A DNA stretch of 64,000 nt from Ectobius pallidus (lineage: Eukaryota > Arthropoda > Insecta > Blattodea > Ectobiidae): contig CAXKWD010000003.1 of the NCBI GenBank assembly GCA_964059195.1, forward strand, positions 198,114,174 through 198,178,173, in the 5' to 3' direction. Position 1 is the stretch's first letter; every line of letters starts with the position of its first letter. Below, piece after piece: positions 1-10,789 of this stretch. The notes below the pieces were generated by a model, which ran no database searches, was not told the origin of the DNA, and saw nothing but the letters and a program-made list of their open reading frames with translations. The position numbers and the translations under genes are program-made.

Positions 1-44
1 TCAGCTTGCTGAGGGATTTTCTATTGCCATTGAGTAAGTAGGCC
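1..44 (+). mobile_element. LINE 3' end (tail of a truncated copy)
   Basis: The opening bases (AGCTTGCTGAGGG, then TCTATTGCCATTGAGTAAGTA) match the 3' untranslated end of the LINE fragment on the minus strand at 60926-61505 and the piece at 8622-8700. The coding part, if present, lies outside the window. Confidence 0.6.
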
Positions 45-524
45 TAATTAATAATATAATGAAGAGGATAGTTTTAGCATCGTACCTATATGGACGATTA
101 GAATTATGAGAAAGAATAGGCCTACTGTGAAATGAATGTCTCTACTTTGCAGTTAAAAAGAAAATTCCAAACACTTCCTGCTTGAGTGTGAAGCAATTAA
201 ACACTGGAGAGAAATGTTTATAGACAAGAAATTGTTAAAGCTGTATAGTAACGTAGTACAATAAAGGTAACAAGTTTAAAAAAAAATAGGCAAAATATTA
301 TTTTTGATAAGAGAGGAATGGATAAAGAGAATAGAAGAAAAGTTGTTATACCATAGTTAAGTTTAATTTAATTAGGTGTTTTAATCATTCTTTTGTTGTA
401 TGTTTTGTAAGTATTTTTTGTTGTTTGATGTTGTATCCGCAGCTGTTTTTCTCACACATAAGAATATATAATTTAAAAGGCATCTCGGAGAAGCAGAAAT
501 GTAACCGAGGTTCTTTAAAATCGT
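45..524. other. No recognised feature
   Basis: AT-rich sequence with stop codons in all frames. No gene, terminal inverted repeat or tandem array was recognised. Confidence 0.5.
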
Positions 525-532
525 ATTATGAC

Positions 533-1180
533 TAGGGCCCGGATTTTTAGGCTTTTATAAAAGGTAATTTAGCCTTTTATTTTCGTGGAATAGCTTTTTT
601 TAGGTTTTAAACAACGATTTTAGCAGTCTTAATAAAACACTTTCACACCGAAAATTGTATTATAATTTTTTTTTTTACACAAACCGACCTATACTTCTCT
701 GTCGTCGGTCGGCAACTTGTTATTTGGATTACTTGCAGATTTCAAAGTATTGCAGACGGCTCAAGTTTCATTTTCTGCGACGGCGATGCGGTATATTTTC
801 GAGTTATAAAGACAAGTGACAAGTGACATGTAGATTGTTAATTTCAGTGCGTTGTATAAATTTATTTTTATAATGTATTTTCTTAAAATACATAACTTCA
901 CATATTAAATATGTGAAAATAAATTTTATTTTATTTTTTGCATTAATTCGAAGATCTATTTAAAATCGTGTTCTTCTGCAAAAGTTCTCTTTAGCCCCTA
1001 GTTTTTCAGCAGATCTCCTATTTATCCCCTTTTAGGCCCATTAGTTCGATTTAGCCCTGTTTAGGTTCTATTAGATTCATATATATGGAAGCTAGAGGTA
1101 TGAAACGGAAAAATACTTTAAAATGTTCTAATTAGGAAACTGGGGGAAACACATGTTAAAACCTTCAAACCTGGGCCCTA
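533..1180. mobile_element. hAT-type MITE (TAGGGCCCGGATT family)
   Basis: A 648 bp non-coding element with imperfect terminal inverted repeats: left TAGGGCCCGGATTTTTAGG, right ...AACCTGGGCCCTA. It is flanked by an exact 8-bp duplication ATTATGAC (525-532 and 1181-1188), the size typical of hAT transposons. The interior repeats short TTTAGGC/TTTAGCCC motifs, as expected of subterminal transposase-binding repeats. There is no transposase. Related elements lie at 25312, 26851 and 45797. Confidence 0.85.
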
Positions 1181-1416
1181 ATTATGACTGAGATTAAACC
1201 AGACCATTCCAATGTATTACACCAGTGCTATCAACTGCGACAAGATACATGACAACATTGTACTGGCAAGTTGAAATAGTATATTTTATCTCACTGTAGT
1301 GATATAGGCCTACGTTATATTGTGTGGAGGTAAATTTGTCCTGGTCGGGAATGGAACCTACGTTTTCAGAAATAACCAGTCTCAGAGAATCTGTTTTCTT
1401 CATTAGCTTCTAGGTT

Positions 1417-1574
1417 CAGTGGCGGACGCAGCCCCCCCCCCCCCGAAATTTGAAAAAATGTACTCTAAGTGGCCAGTTTTATAAACTAAGTGGTTGATTA
1501 ATTTTTTTTTAGTGTTCTTTCTACCTATTCAAATCCCCCCCCCCCCCCGAAAAAAATTTCTGCATCCGCCACTG
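1417..1574. mobile_element. Short hAT-type MITE with poly-C tracts
   Basis: A 158 bp element starting CAGTGGCGGACGCAG and ending CTGCATCCGCCACTG, flanked by an exact 8-bp duplication TCTAGGTT (1409-1416 and 1575-1582). Just inside each end is a C homopolymer of about 13 bases followed by GAAA, so its two halves resemble each other. It is non-coding. Confidence 0.85.
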
Positions 1575-1582
1575 TCTAGGTT

Positions 1583-1669
1583 CCTTTCCCGCTGTTTCGA
1601 ATATGGATTCCGTTCTTATTTTGAATCCCTTTTTGATTTCTTATTTTTATCCCTTTCGTATTTTTCCCC

Positions 1670-1700
<31 letters not shown>

Positions 1701-2374
1701 AATAGAATTTTGTACTTTCTTATTATGTATTTAGTTTTAAGGATCTCCCCTTATTAAAAATCGTAATATATTCTGGAGAAAGTTCGGTGATTAAGTACGG
1801 CCCGTTTTGCAAACTGTTACAGTGCATTGCTTTACAATGAAGATGAAGATCAGCCGGTGCGATGTCACATTCCAGGCGGTGGCGACAGTGGCGCCAAGCG
1901 AACCCGTGGGCACCCAAACAAACCAACACGTGTCGGAATGCGAGCGATTACCGTCCCTGCTCCCGCAATTCCCGCTTTTCCCGACAGGATTCCCGCCCGG
2001 AGTGAAATTTCCGGGCAGCTAGTCCAGGGGAAGTGTGATGACCTGCCAGGTTCCGTTTACTTCCGGTGGAAATGGTGGATTTAAATGCCACCTGTTTGCC
2101 ACCTCCACGTCAGACTGCCTACTGTCTCAACTGTTGCATACGTGAGCGGCGAACCAGGGTACAGTCCCGTAGAAATCTCAGTTAACAGAGAGCAAGTGCA
2201 ACTATGTGGAGTATGGGGTATCTATCCGGAATAAATCAACACATAGCATAACTACATCGTTTCCAATTACGTTCTAAATGAACTCACAAGTATAAAGCGG
2301 ATTAGTTTTTTGCCGATAAGTGTCTTCAAAATAGGTTGATGAATTTCATTGTTTTTACCTTTGAGGGTCAATTA
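1583..2374. other. Intergenic; (CTTT)n and a GC-rich island
   Basis: A (CTTT)n microsatellite lies at 1671-1700. From about 1840 to 2200 the sequence is clearly richer in G+C and CpG than its surroundings. Two short overlapping open frames there (71 and 85 codons) match nothing I recognise, so no gene is called. Confidence 0.5.
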
Positions 2375-3206
2375 TAATAAGTTGACAAATATATTCACCT
2401 TATACCCTCAGTTTTACTTATAAATGAAATGCGTAAGCCACTTGGGATACTCTGAAGTTAAATAACACTGCGTACTAGTCGTAGTATAAAATCACCATGC
2501 AGCAGTTGCAGCACTAGTTCCCAATAGTTGAACGTAGAAGGTCTACAGGCGTTGCTTTTTATGGGGAGTCACTATGTAGCAGTTGTATTGTGTATGTGTT
2601 AAAATTATATTGTGCACTAATTAACACACTTTTGTGAATTTCACAGATGTTCAATGTATTCCTCAGGGCGTTATGCAATCAAAGTAGTCTTGGAAAATGC
2701 ATTTCGGCATAGCAGATTCTTATGCCATCTTCAGTTCCTGATAAATGTTAAAATAATAATGTAAGAGGAAGCATATGGTTATGAAATTATTTAATTAAAG
2801 AAAAGGAAAAACCAAAACGTACTGACCTGTGTGTGGAAAACTATCTTGTTTGTGAATAGTAAGTGTACTGTTTTTCAACAGGAAGTAGAGGTGTAACTAT
2901 GGAGGTTGGGTGTGTTCAGAATTAATTTCAAACAGTGGGTTATAATCAATAATATCTTCGTTTAGAATGTTGTGTTTATGCTTATAGATTTCTAAAGATT
3001 CGAGCGTGTTTAATCTATGACCTTTAATTTCTACATACAACTACTGGGAACTAGTGCTGCAACTGCTGTATGGTGATTTTATATGCTACTGTACGACTAG
3101 TACCGGTACGCAGTGTTATTTAACTTCAGAGTATCCCAAGTGGCTTATGCATTTCATTTATAAGTAAAATTGGGGGTATAAGATGGATATATTTGTCAAC
3201 TTATTA
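2375..3206. mobile_element. Foldback-like element with ~165 bp inverted arms
   Basis: The left arm (2375 to about 2540) reads as the reverse complement of the right arm (about 3040-3206). Shared landmarks are TAATAAGTTGACAAATATAT at the tips and ACTAGT/GCTGCAACTGCTG near the inner ends. The spacer is about 500 bp and has no transposase. No clear target-site duplication was found, so the class is unassigned. Confidence 0.7.
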
Positions 3207-3430
3207 CTTAAAATGAGGGGTGAGTTGTTAAAATCGCCTGTAACGGAAATACGTCGAGTCTGAAAAAAATGAATAAAGAAACCACGTCCTCAGTAGGCTT
3301 ATTCCATTCTTGATACTCAATAGAGAAGGCTTTAGAAGGCAGTATGATATCTGTATGTTTATGCCTTGCCTTAACGGGGAATGTATGTTACTTTAAAGCT
3401 ATGTTAAATTTAAAATATCAACTAAATTGT

Positions 3431-3787
3431 AGGATCGAGCGAGGTGGCCGATACGGTAACGTCTTGGACTCGCATTCGGGAGGTCCCAGGTTCAAATCCC
3501 ATGGCCGGCCAATTTGACATGGTTTCCCCATTCGTAAAGGCAAATGCCGAATTGGATATTTACATACTATGAGTCATCCTCACCATTTCATCTTTTATCA
3601 AATCCATCTAAAATAATATCAGTTGAAATTGACTCCATAAAAATGCAGCAATAATAGAAATAATTGACAGGTAATAGTTCCATGGCCTACTCTATTGTAT
3701 AGACACAGATCCCGAACTCTTGATATGGCCTCGCAGCTAAAATGAGTAGAACACAGCTGAATAAAAAAAATAAAAATAAATAAATAG
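3431..3787 (+). mobile_element. tRNA-derived SINE (family A)
   Basis: The 5' part resembles a tRNA gene, with an A-box-like GGTGGCCGATACGG and a B box GGTTCAAATCC about 45 bases downstream. A non-tRNA body follows and ends in an A-rich tail (AAAAAAAATAAAAATAAATA). A truncated relative lies at 8152-8240. These are internal pol III promoter elements of a retroposon, not a functional tRNA gene. Confidence 0.7.
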
Positions 3788-3962
3788 TAGGATATAGCAT
3801 AAAAGAAGCGAGTACCGGTACCTCTACAAGTTTAAAAAGAAAAAGCATGTTATATTACAGGTATAATATTAATATCTTAACTAGATATTTATTAATTATC
3901 TATTTCTTTATTTATCCGCGTATTTGTCTAGTTATTTATTTGTTTATTCATTTACGTATTTG

Positions 3963-4125
3963 CATCGAAGTAAGAAAATATAATTATTTATATAATCCGT
4001 TACATTTTATTCATAAAATAGTCTTAATAAATCCCACTCGAAATTACGAGTTTCATCAGATAAACTTGCTCGAATTTCGTTCTCGCAAGTAAATATCGAT
4101 AAAGTCGTAATCTCTCGTAGGATAA
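3963..4125 (-). repeat. Fragment of the 6.0-kb-type dispersed repeat
   Basis: A diverged piece of the repeat end seen at 6022-6660 and 58275-59311. Landmarks are TATAATCCGTTACATTTTAT, TAGTCTTAATAAATCC and ATCGATAAA. It is truncated. Confidence 0.55.
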
Positions 4126-4329
4126 TTATTGTGTTTTCAATAATTCTTCATTAAATTGGTATGGCTGTAGACTTTATTATTAGTAGGACTAATAGCTAAA
4201 AGTTTAAACCAAAAATAGGAGCTGATTTCCATAACAAAAGTTGTTACTCTAATAGCCGCTCTCACCATCCCTATGTAACAAATTATTATCTTGCCATCGG
4301 ATATCTTACAATGACACCATCAACCATGC

Positions 4330-5215
4330 GTTAAATGTAAGAGAAAGTCGTCGCCAATCTTCGTTTCACATTCCCAGAAGTTACCTAACCCAAATTAAGA
4401 ATTAAAAAATCCCTTTAGGCAGGCCTACAGGCTGAGGTAGATTTCGAAGTCCTTTCGGTTTAATTTATTGTCGCTGCGCAGCAAACCCGCAATAATAACT
4501 GCAAAAAAGAGGAAAGAGCACTTTTTCAAACATTCAAATATCGCCTTATATGAGAGCTATCGAGAAACTAGTTATTGATTTGTAGAGTACTCAGCAAGAG
4601 CTTTTCAACGATACCCCACAAAACGTGGGTTCAAACATTTCGAATTTCCATCCCCCCACCCCCACTCGTACCCCAAAAACCCCCGAATCGTTGATGTAAC
4701 TGTGAACTCCATAGGGAGTACTCTAATTTCTTTCAAACAAAACTTCCCTCTATACTTTGTGTTTTCAAAATTTGCTCGTTAACGAACTTTTCTGAACTAT
4801 TGGGCCTAGAAATAACATAATAAAATGTGGTTCAAGTATCTTCAAAATTACGGCCGCTAGCGTGTAAAGATATATATAAATACAGTATCACAATTTTTTT
4901 TTTTGAACGGGCTTAGGGAGGCATGTAACGTAAAGATATGAAATAATTTTTCGAAAGTCATGACATGGTATCGATTGCAATAGGTAGATTTTTCTTCGAA
5001 ATCTACCTAAAAAAGTGATTTTTCGTTCTTGAGCTTTGTTCTTGACAAGCAAGTGGGCACACAGACAGATTGACATATTTCTAAAAATTAGTATTTTTGG
5101 ATTAAGGGAATCTCAAAACATGTTTTTATGTTGAATACGCGACATGGAATTTCGGGGTCGAACACAATACTTCCTCTACCCTAACCTATAGTAGGCCTAC
5201 CTGTAGTAGGAGTAG
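4330..5215 (-). repeat. Dispersed repeat family R1, minus-strand copy
   Basis: The core (4398-5016) matches the copies at 29900-30812, 33393-34457 and 50692-51412 in reverse orientation. It runs from the edge CCCTTTAGGCAGGCCTACAG to AAATCTACCTAAAAAAG. Flanks on both sides (GTAAGAGAAAGTCGTC at 4340; AATACTTCCTCTACC near 5165) recur at 50085-50310, so the full element may be longer than the core. No protein was recognised. Confidence 0.65.
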
Positions 5216-5250
5216 GCTACAGAAAGTAACAAACAAATCAATTCACTTAA

Positions 5251-5969
5251 GGGGGGACATACAGCTTTCGATGCTGAAAAATAGGTGAAGTTTCATTTTT
5301 CCCCCCCTCAGCAATGAATTGTTCTGTAGCCTTTTAATCTGGCATGCTCTATATTGACTAGTTCTATAATTGCATTCTACGTTCAGAATTAATCTAACTA
5401 TTACAGTTATGGGTAATTATCATTACAAAGTGGAGCAAAATTTTGTGTACTGAAGTGCCGTTTCCCTGATAATTTTCATAAATACCAATTTTTCTGAGTG
5501 ATTTTTTTTCTATCTATTTATTAATATCATATGAACAACATAATCTAGGATCTTTGGATTATCTGCAGTATAAATATTTTTTAAAATAATTCATCACTTG
5601 TTAATTTTTTTACAAATTTTTACATGAGAAATATTAAAAAAATAAACTATTAAAGATACATCAAAGATTCTAGATAGTGTTGTTTGATAATATCAAATAC
5701 ACTTGCATGCAGAATTTCACTGCAATATGTCAATAAATGTTTAAGTTATGAGGGAAACGGCACTTCAGCGCACAAACTTAGGCTGCCATTTTGTAATGAT
5801 AATTACCCATTAACTGTAATAGATAAATTAATTCTGAAAATAGCATGCAATTGTAGAACTAGTCAATGTAGAGCATGCCAGATTGCAAGGCTACAGAACA
5901 ATTCTTGGCTGAGAAAAAAAATAATGAAACTTCACCTATTTTCCAGCATCGAAAGCTGTATGTCCCCCC
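5251..5969. mobile_element. Foldback-like element with ~230 bp inverted arms
   Basis: The tips GGGGGGACATACAGCTTTCG (left) and CGAAAGCTGTATGTCCCCCC (right) begin inverted arms of about 230 bp (5251-5482 and 5745-5969), with a spacer of about 260 bp. The small open frames inside are by-products of the inverted repeat. No convincing target-site duplication was found. Confidence 0.75.
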
Positions 5970-6021
5970 ATGAAATTGCTTAAAATCTTGACTAGTCCTG
6001 ATTATTAAGAGGTAGACTTTG

Positions 6022-6660
6022 TTAATTTATCATAGGTAATCCCACGAGAGTTGACGAGTTTATCGATAGATTCGCGACTGCGCAGCAGGAGCGAATTTAT
6101 CTGATGCAACTCGTCTACTAGAGTTGGATTTATTAAGACTATTCAATGAATAAAAATCCACCAGATTATACAAATAATAATAACTTTCGTGCTTTGTTCT
6201 ACAAAAACAAAACTAACAGCTGCGAGATCACGGCATACTATGAATCAACCGTCCATGAATCGATTCGAGCTGTTTTGGTGTAATCAGTGCTACCACCAGA
6301 GCATATAAGACATAGTTAACTTCATTCAATTAAGCTAAAAGCAGAACAGAATAAACGCACACGAACTGGCTTGCACAGAATCGAAATTGTGTTCTTAATG
6401 AATGTACATTTCTATTATTTCAATTTCCAAACAAATTATGTTGTATGAAATAATCTGTTTTCGTGTCGCTTAGTGGCACCATCTGACTATTAATCACTGC
6501 ACACTGATACTTGCGTCTCCAGTAACGACCAGACCATTTTACCCGATAAAATGCCATCCTCGCGATTCCTACAAGAATATTGTAAGATAAACGGCCGTGA
6601 TTGGTCTATATCCGAGGAATTGCTAAACGTTATTGGTCAATATCAAACACGCGGCGTATG
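6022..6660 (+). repeat. Dispersed repeat family R2, copy A
   Basis: About 630 bp shared with the reverse-complement copy at 58275-59311. Landmarks are ATCATAGGTAATCCCACGAG at the left edge, CACACGAACTGGCTTGCACA in the middle, and TTGGTCAATATCAAACACGC at the right edge. The left end contains imperfect hairpins (ATTCGC...GCGAAT around GACTGCGCAGCAGG). No coding capacity was recognised. Confidence 0.65.
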
Positions 6661-7180
6661 AGTTGATTAGTCGTTCATAAACCCTACGAGGAAGAGTTTA
6701 AACACAAGCAAAGGTTGAGAAGACAGAGGAATTTCAATTCACCTCGAGCCCCCACAAGTCTCGGCCCACACACTAACCACTCCAGTTCACTTGTAAAGTG
6801 CACGCTATCTCATGGGTCTTGTTCCATCTTACAGACAAGCTTAATAGCAGCGCTTCCTATCAGAAAAATCAACTCATTTAACTGCTTCACTTGTTTTGCC
6901 AGGAGAAATTTGAGTTGCCTGATAAAACTCAAGTCTCCCATTTTTCTAGCCACTAGTTAATCTGCACTGACCGGGCTTCGATGGGGTGTTAAAGTGGTTA
7001 TTGAACCGTGCAGAATAGTATAGATCAGGAATTTATTAATCTACTTATTTTTACATCACTTTCCCTTCAACTGTTAAACATTAGCCAGGAATCTGTATTT
7101 CAAACAAGCTTCATATTTCTCCATATGTTATCTCTATCCTTTAGCGGTATCTGTGTTTTTATTAAGTGCCAGTATAGTAC
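6661..7180. other. No recognised feature
   Basis: Unique-looking AT-rich sequence with one 81-codon open frame (6715-6960) that has no recognisable domain. No gene is called. Confidence 0.4.
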
Positions 7181-7199
7181 TTTATGAGAATGTATGGGG

Positions 7200-8005
7200 A
7201 CGAAAAAATGTCTGTCCGTCTGTCTGTCCGTGTGCCTGTACGCGCCATAACTCAAATAAGCTTTATCGGATTTTCATGAAACTTGGAAAACACATTTATA
7301 ATGTCCATGGGAAGAACCATATTGATACTGAACCAAATCGATTAACCGGTACCGGAGTAATGCCCAATTTAGTGCATATTTTAATAGTATTATATTAGAA
7401 AGGCGCCATAACTCAATACGCTGTATCGGATTTCCATGAAACTTGGTATACGCATTTATGACGTCCATGAAAAGTACCCTATTGAATTTGAACCTAATCT
7501 GTTGACCGGTACCGGAGTGAAACCCAATTTAGTGTCTATTTTAAAGGCGCAATAACTCAAATATGCTTTATCGGATTTTTATGAAACTTCGTATACGCAT
7601 TTAAAATGTTCATGGGAAGATGTCTATTGATATTGGACCAAATCGGTTGGCCAGTACCGGAATAATGCCCAATTTAGTGCATTTTATGTTAATATATAAG
7701 AAGTCGCGATAACTCAAATATGCTTTATTGGATTTTCCTGAAACTTTGTATACCCATTTATAATATACATGGAAAGACGTCTACTGATTTTGGACCACAT
7801 CGGTAGACCGGTACGGGAGTAAAACCCAATTTAGTGTCTATTTTAAAGACGCGGTAACTCAAATACGCTTTACCGCATTTTTATGAAACTTGGTATACAC
7901 ATTTATAATGTCCATGGCAAGACGTCTATTGATATTGGATAAAATCGGTTGACCTGTTTCGGAGTAATGCTCAATTTAGTGCCTATTTTATGGTAATATA
8001 CGTAT
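7200..8005. repeat. Dimeric tandem array, alternating ~160 and ~144 bp units
   Basis: Five diverged units share ATAACTCAAAT, TTATCGGATTTTCATGAAAC and CCCAATTTAGTG. The anchor base of TAACTCA falls at 7248, 7409, 7553, 7710 and 7855, giving spacings of 161, 144, 157 and 145. Units 1, 3 and 5 carry a longer tail and GAGTAATGC or a close variant. Units 2 and 4 have the short TATTTTAAAG tail and GAGTGAAACC/GAGTAAAACC. The order is therefore A-B-A-B-A. A (TCTG)n-like stretch (7210-7232) precedes it. Confidence 0.8.
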
Positions 8006-8151
8006 TCGAAAGAATTTATGAAATGCAAATCAGTTATCATGACAACATAGCCTATTGCTTTACTGTGATCTTATAAGGTTTTGGAAATTAAAATACAGTT
8101 AGCTATGACAAATAACACTATTGCTTTACATGCGCTTATCCAACTAGACCG

Positions 8152-8240
8152 TTAAACTGACCCAGGTGGCCGAGATGGTAACGTCTTGGCCTCACATTCT
8201 GGAGTTCCATGTTTCAAATCCCGAAACCGGCCAATTTGAC
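8152..8240 (+). mobile_element. Truncated tRNA-derived SINE (family A)
   Basis: Shares the tRNA-like head of the 3431 copy: CCAGGTGGCCGAGATGGTAA, GTCTTGG and a degenerate B box (GTTTCAAATCC), then GGCCAATTTGAC. It stops where the minisatellite-core element starts. Confidence 0.6.
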
Positions 8241-8523
8241 TTTTTGAAGTGAATCTTCTTTAGCCGCGGTAGGGGTAAATCGAGAGCTTATGTAAGTTAT
8301 CGCTCAAAAATCGTCACGAAATTAGTGTCACGTTCAAAATCGTCACGAAATTAATGAGGTGTGACGGAACGGACTGCACAGAGAAGAACTCAATGATTAG
8401 GAGTAATCAACTGCTATACGATTTAAAGGACAAAATAAATTACTCAAAGGGAAAGTAACTATAGAAGGTGATGGAAAGGAAATTTTTCAGACCTAGTACG
8501 AGGACCTGCAAATGGGAATAGTA

Positions 8524-8553
8524 ATAATGATGATGATGATGATGATGATGATG

Positions 8554-8620
<67 letters not shown>
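8524..8620. repeat. (GAT)n followed by (AAT)n microsatellite
   Basis: About nine GAT units pass directly into more than 20 AAT units. It abuts the LINE 3' fragment and may be its simple-repeat tail. Confidence 0.95.
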
Positions 8621-8621
<1 letters not shown>

Positions 8622-8626
<5 letters not shown>

Positions 8627-8700
8627 CTTGCTCAATGGCAATAGACAATTCCTAAGCAAGCTAAAGGAATATTATCTATTTTATGGTACCCGGAGGTTCA
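8622..8700 (-). mobile_element. LINE 3' untranslated fragment
   Basis: TTGCTCAATGGCAATAGACA and the following ~60 bases match the 3' end of the LINE at 60926-61505 (minus strand). Only the 3' tip is present, as usual for 5'-truncated insertions. Confidence 0.7.
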
Positions 8701-9317
8701 GTACGGCGCTTAAAAAATCCAAAAAATAAAAAAATCAAAGATCCAAAATTTAAAAAACCAGAATTCTAAAATTAAAAAATTCATAGATCCAAAATTTAAA
8801 AATCCAAAAATCCAAAATTTAAAAAATAAAAAAAATAAAAAATCACAAATCCAAAATTTAAAAATCTAAAAATCCAAAGTTATAAAATAGATAATCCAAA
8901 ATTAAAAATCCAAAAAATTAAAAATTAAAAGATCCAAAATTTAAAAAATCCAAAAATTAAAAAATCCAAAATTTAAAGAAACAAAAATTTAAAATATAAA
9001 AAATATAAAATTTAAAAAATTATAAAATCCAGAATTTTAAATCTCAAAATTAAAAATTAAAAAAAATGATAAATAAAAAATTCAAAGATCCAAAATTTAA
9101 AAAACAAAAAATTCAAAGATCCAAAATGTAAAATATCCAAAATTAAAAATTTAAAGATCTAAAATTAAAAATCCAAATATTAAAAAGTTCCAATTTTAAA
9201 AGTCTTTTAATCCAAAATTAAAAAAAAAAAAAAACAATAATAAAAAATTGGAAAAATAAGAAAATAAATAAAACAAGTTTCACTTCTGTCGCGTGGCGTT
9301 CCACGCACACTTTTTTT

Positions 9318-9636
9318 GTATTTTTATGTGAGTGTGCAATTGTCAAGATATCACAAATCTGTACAGTTCAGCTGATGTTGGAAGATTTTAATCTGATTAT
9401 AAAAACTAGACCTTTGTTCTTCCGTAAGCCCTGCTGATTGAATAAATCTGGAGCTTCACTTGGAAATCAATTTAAAAAAACATATTCTGCATATCATAAT
9501 TGCAATCATAACTGATTAAACAAAAACATACTAGCATCAGTTTACCTAATTTTTTATTTTATTTATTTACTTGTGTTTTTACTCTATTATTTATTTAACC
9601 TTGCGGGAGTGAGCATTTGAATGTTGCAGTATCACC

Positions 9637-9691
<55 letters not shown>

Positions 9692-9738
9692 ATAGCGACA
9701 AAAGACTTAAAGCCTGGCTTTGTGAATAAGAAAGCTTG
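9318..9738. other. No gene; (AT)n microsatellite
   Basis: AT-rich spacer with a perfect (AT)n run at 9642-9686. Nothing else was recognised. Confidence 0.7.
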
Positions 9739-9746
9739 CTTATAAC

Positions 9747-10410
9747 TAGGATTCTGGTAATTATGACATTTCATATTTTTGTCCTGACCTCCGTTCTCGC
9801 CACAAACACAAATTAAACATGATTTTCACATTTGTTATGGTAATCGGACGGATTTTATTTTGCATATAAAGTCATTTTTTGGTCCTTTTTTGATCTTGGT
9901 TATATTTTAGCCATATTTGTAATTTAACGTCATATTTCAGTTATACAGTCAGTAAAGGAGCACAATTATACAGTGTATGTACTACATGGTCGAGTTAAAT
10001 TTGAAATTTATTTCATTAATTTAATGTTTATGCCAAATTAACAGGTAACTTAAATGTTAAGATTAATGCTATTGTCCATATTTTAAAGGGACACGCAAGA
10101 TCTATGAAATATTAACATTATTTGGAGCTGATGAAGCGAGCAAACAGGAGAAAATTCTTTAACTATAGAAGTACATTAGAAATAAAGCTGTAAATTACCA
10201 AAATTGTTAAAAAGTGACTATCCAACTAAATTCATGTGTTGTAAGAATTTAGTGTCTTTAAATGTTTTACATTGAACATTTATTTCCTAAAAAAAAAATT
10301 TTTTTAGGTTATATTTTGGACTTTTGGGTCATATTTAGTAATTTTCACGGGCATATTTGCAGTCATATTTTCCACTTTCTTAGGTCATAGGCCTAAACAT
10401 CCAAACCCTA
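9747..10410. mobile_element. hAT-type MITE (CATCCGAACCCTA family)
   Basis: A 664 bp element ending AAACATCCAAACCCTA, flanked by an exact 8-bp duplication CTTATAAC (9739-9746 and 10411-10418). Its interior matches 62371-63041 in reverse orientation, for example CCTGACCTCCGTTCTCGCC. Many ATATGAC/GTCATAT motifs are scattered through it. The left terminus has diverged. It is non-coding. Confidence 0.85.
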
Positions 10411-10418
10411 CTTATAAC

Positions 10419-10706
10419 TATCTTTCAAAAAACTGTTTCAGATAAAACTTTCAGGTCTCACTACAGGTAGATCGTGTACATTTGTTGTTGATTTCGATAG
10501 AAAAACAGTTATGGGCGCATCTGCAGGTTCGTGCAAAGTCTTGTGCATACGCCTAAATCTAACGCTCTCCTTATGAGGCGGACACGTGGTCAAAGTTGGT
10601 GGAGGATTGGCATCCCTCTGTCTTCCTGCCTGAGTTTGTTCATGCCATTTCTGGACCCTACATCTCAAACACGGAGTTAGATGTCATTTTTCATTACACC
10701 ATTTAT
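10419..10706. other. No recognised gene; one unidentified open frame
   Basis: A minus-strand open frame of 76 codons (10438-10668) has a charged composition (KWHEQTQAGRQRD, VRFRRMHKTLHEP) but no domain I recognise. It could be a decayed exon or chance. Confidence 0.3.
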
Positions 10707-10729
10707 GGGGGCTCATACACCAAGCAGTG

Positions 10730-10789
<60 letters not shown>

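Larger units (their letters stand above)
8239..9317. repeat. Minisatellite-core element, copy 1 (family R3)
   Basis: The element has unique ends and a repetitive core. The left side (8239-8470) holds CTTTAGCCGCGG and two CGTCACGAAATTA motifs. The right end (9285-9317) holds the palindrome GCGTGGCGTTCCACGC. The core (about 8705-9240) is a degenerate minisatellite of CCAAAATTTAAAAA-type units. An inverted copy lies at 34884-35554. Copy 1 also contains a microsatellite and a LINE 3' piece. Confidence 0.75.

Noticed and set aside
5684..5983. 99-codon frame
   Set aside because: It lies in the inverted arm of a foldback element, with no domain and no conservation in the other arm.
8524..8620. GAT/AAT run considered as a CRISPR-like or regulatory array
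   Set aside because: Simple microsatellite with no spacers; the genome is eukaryotic.
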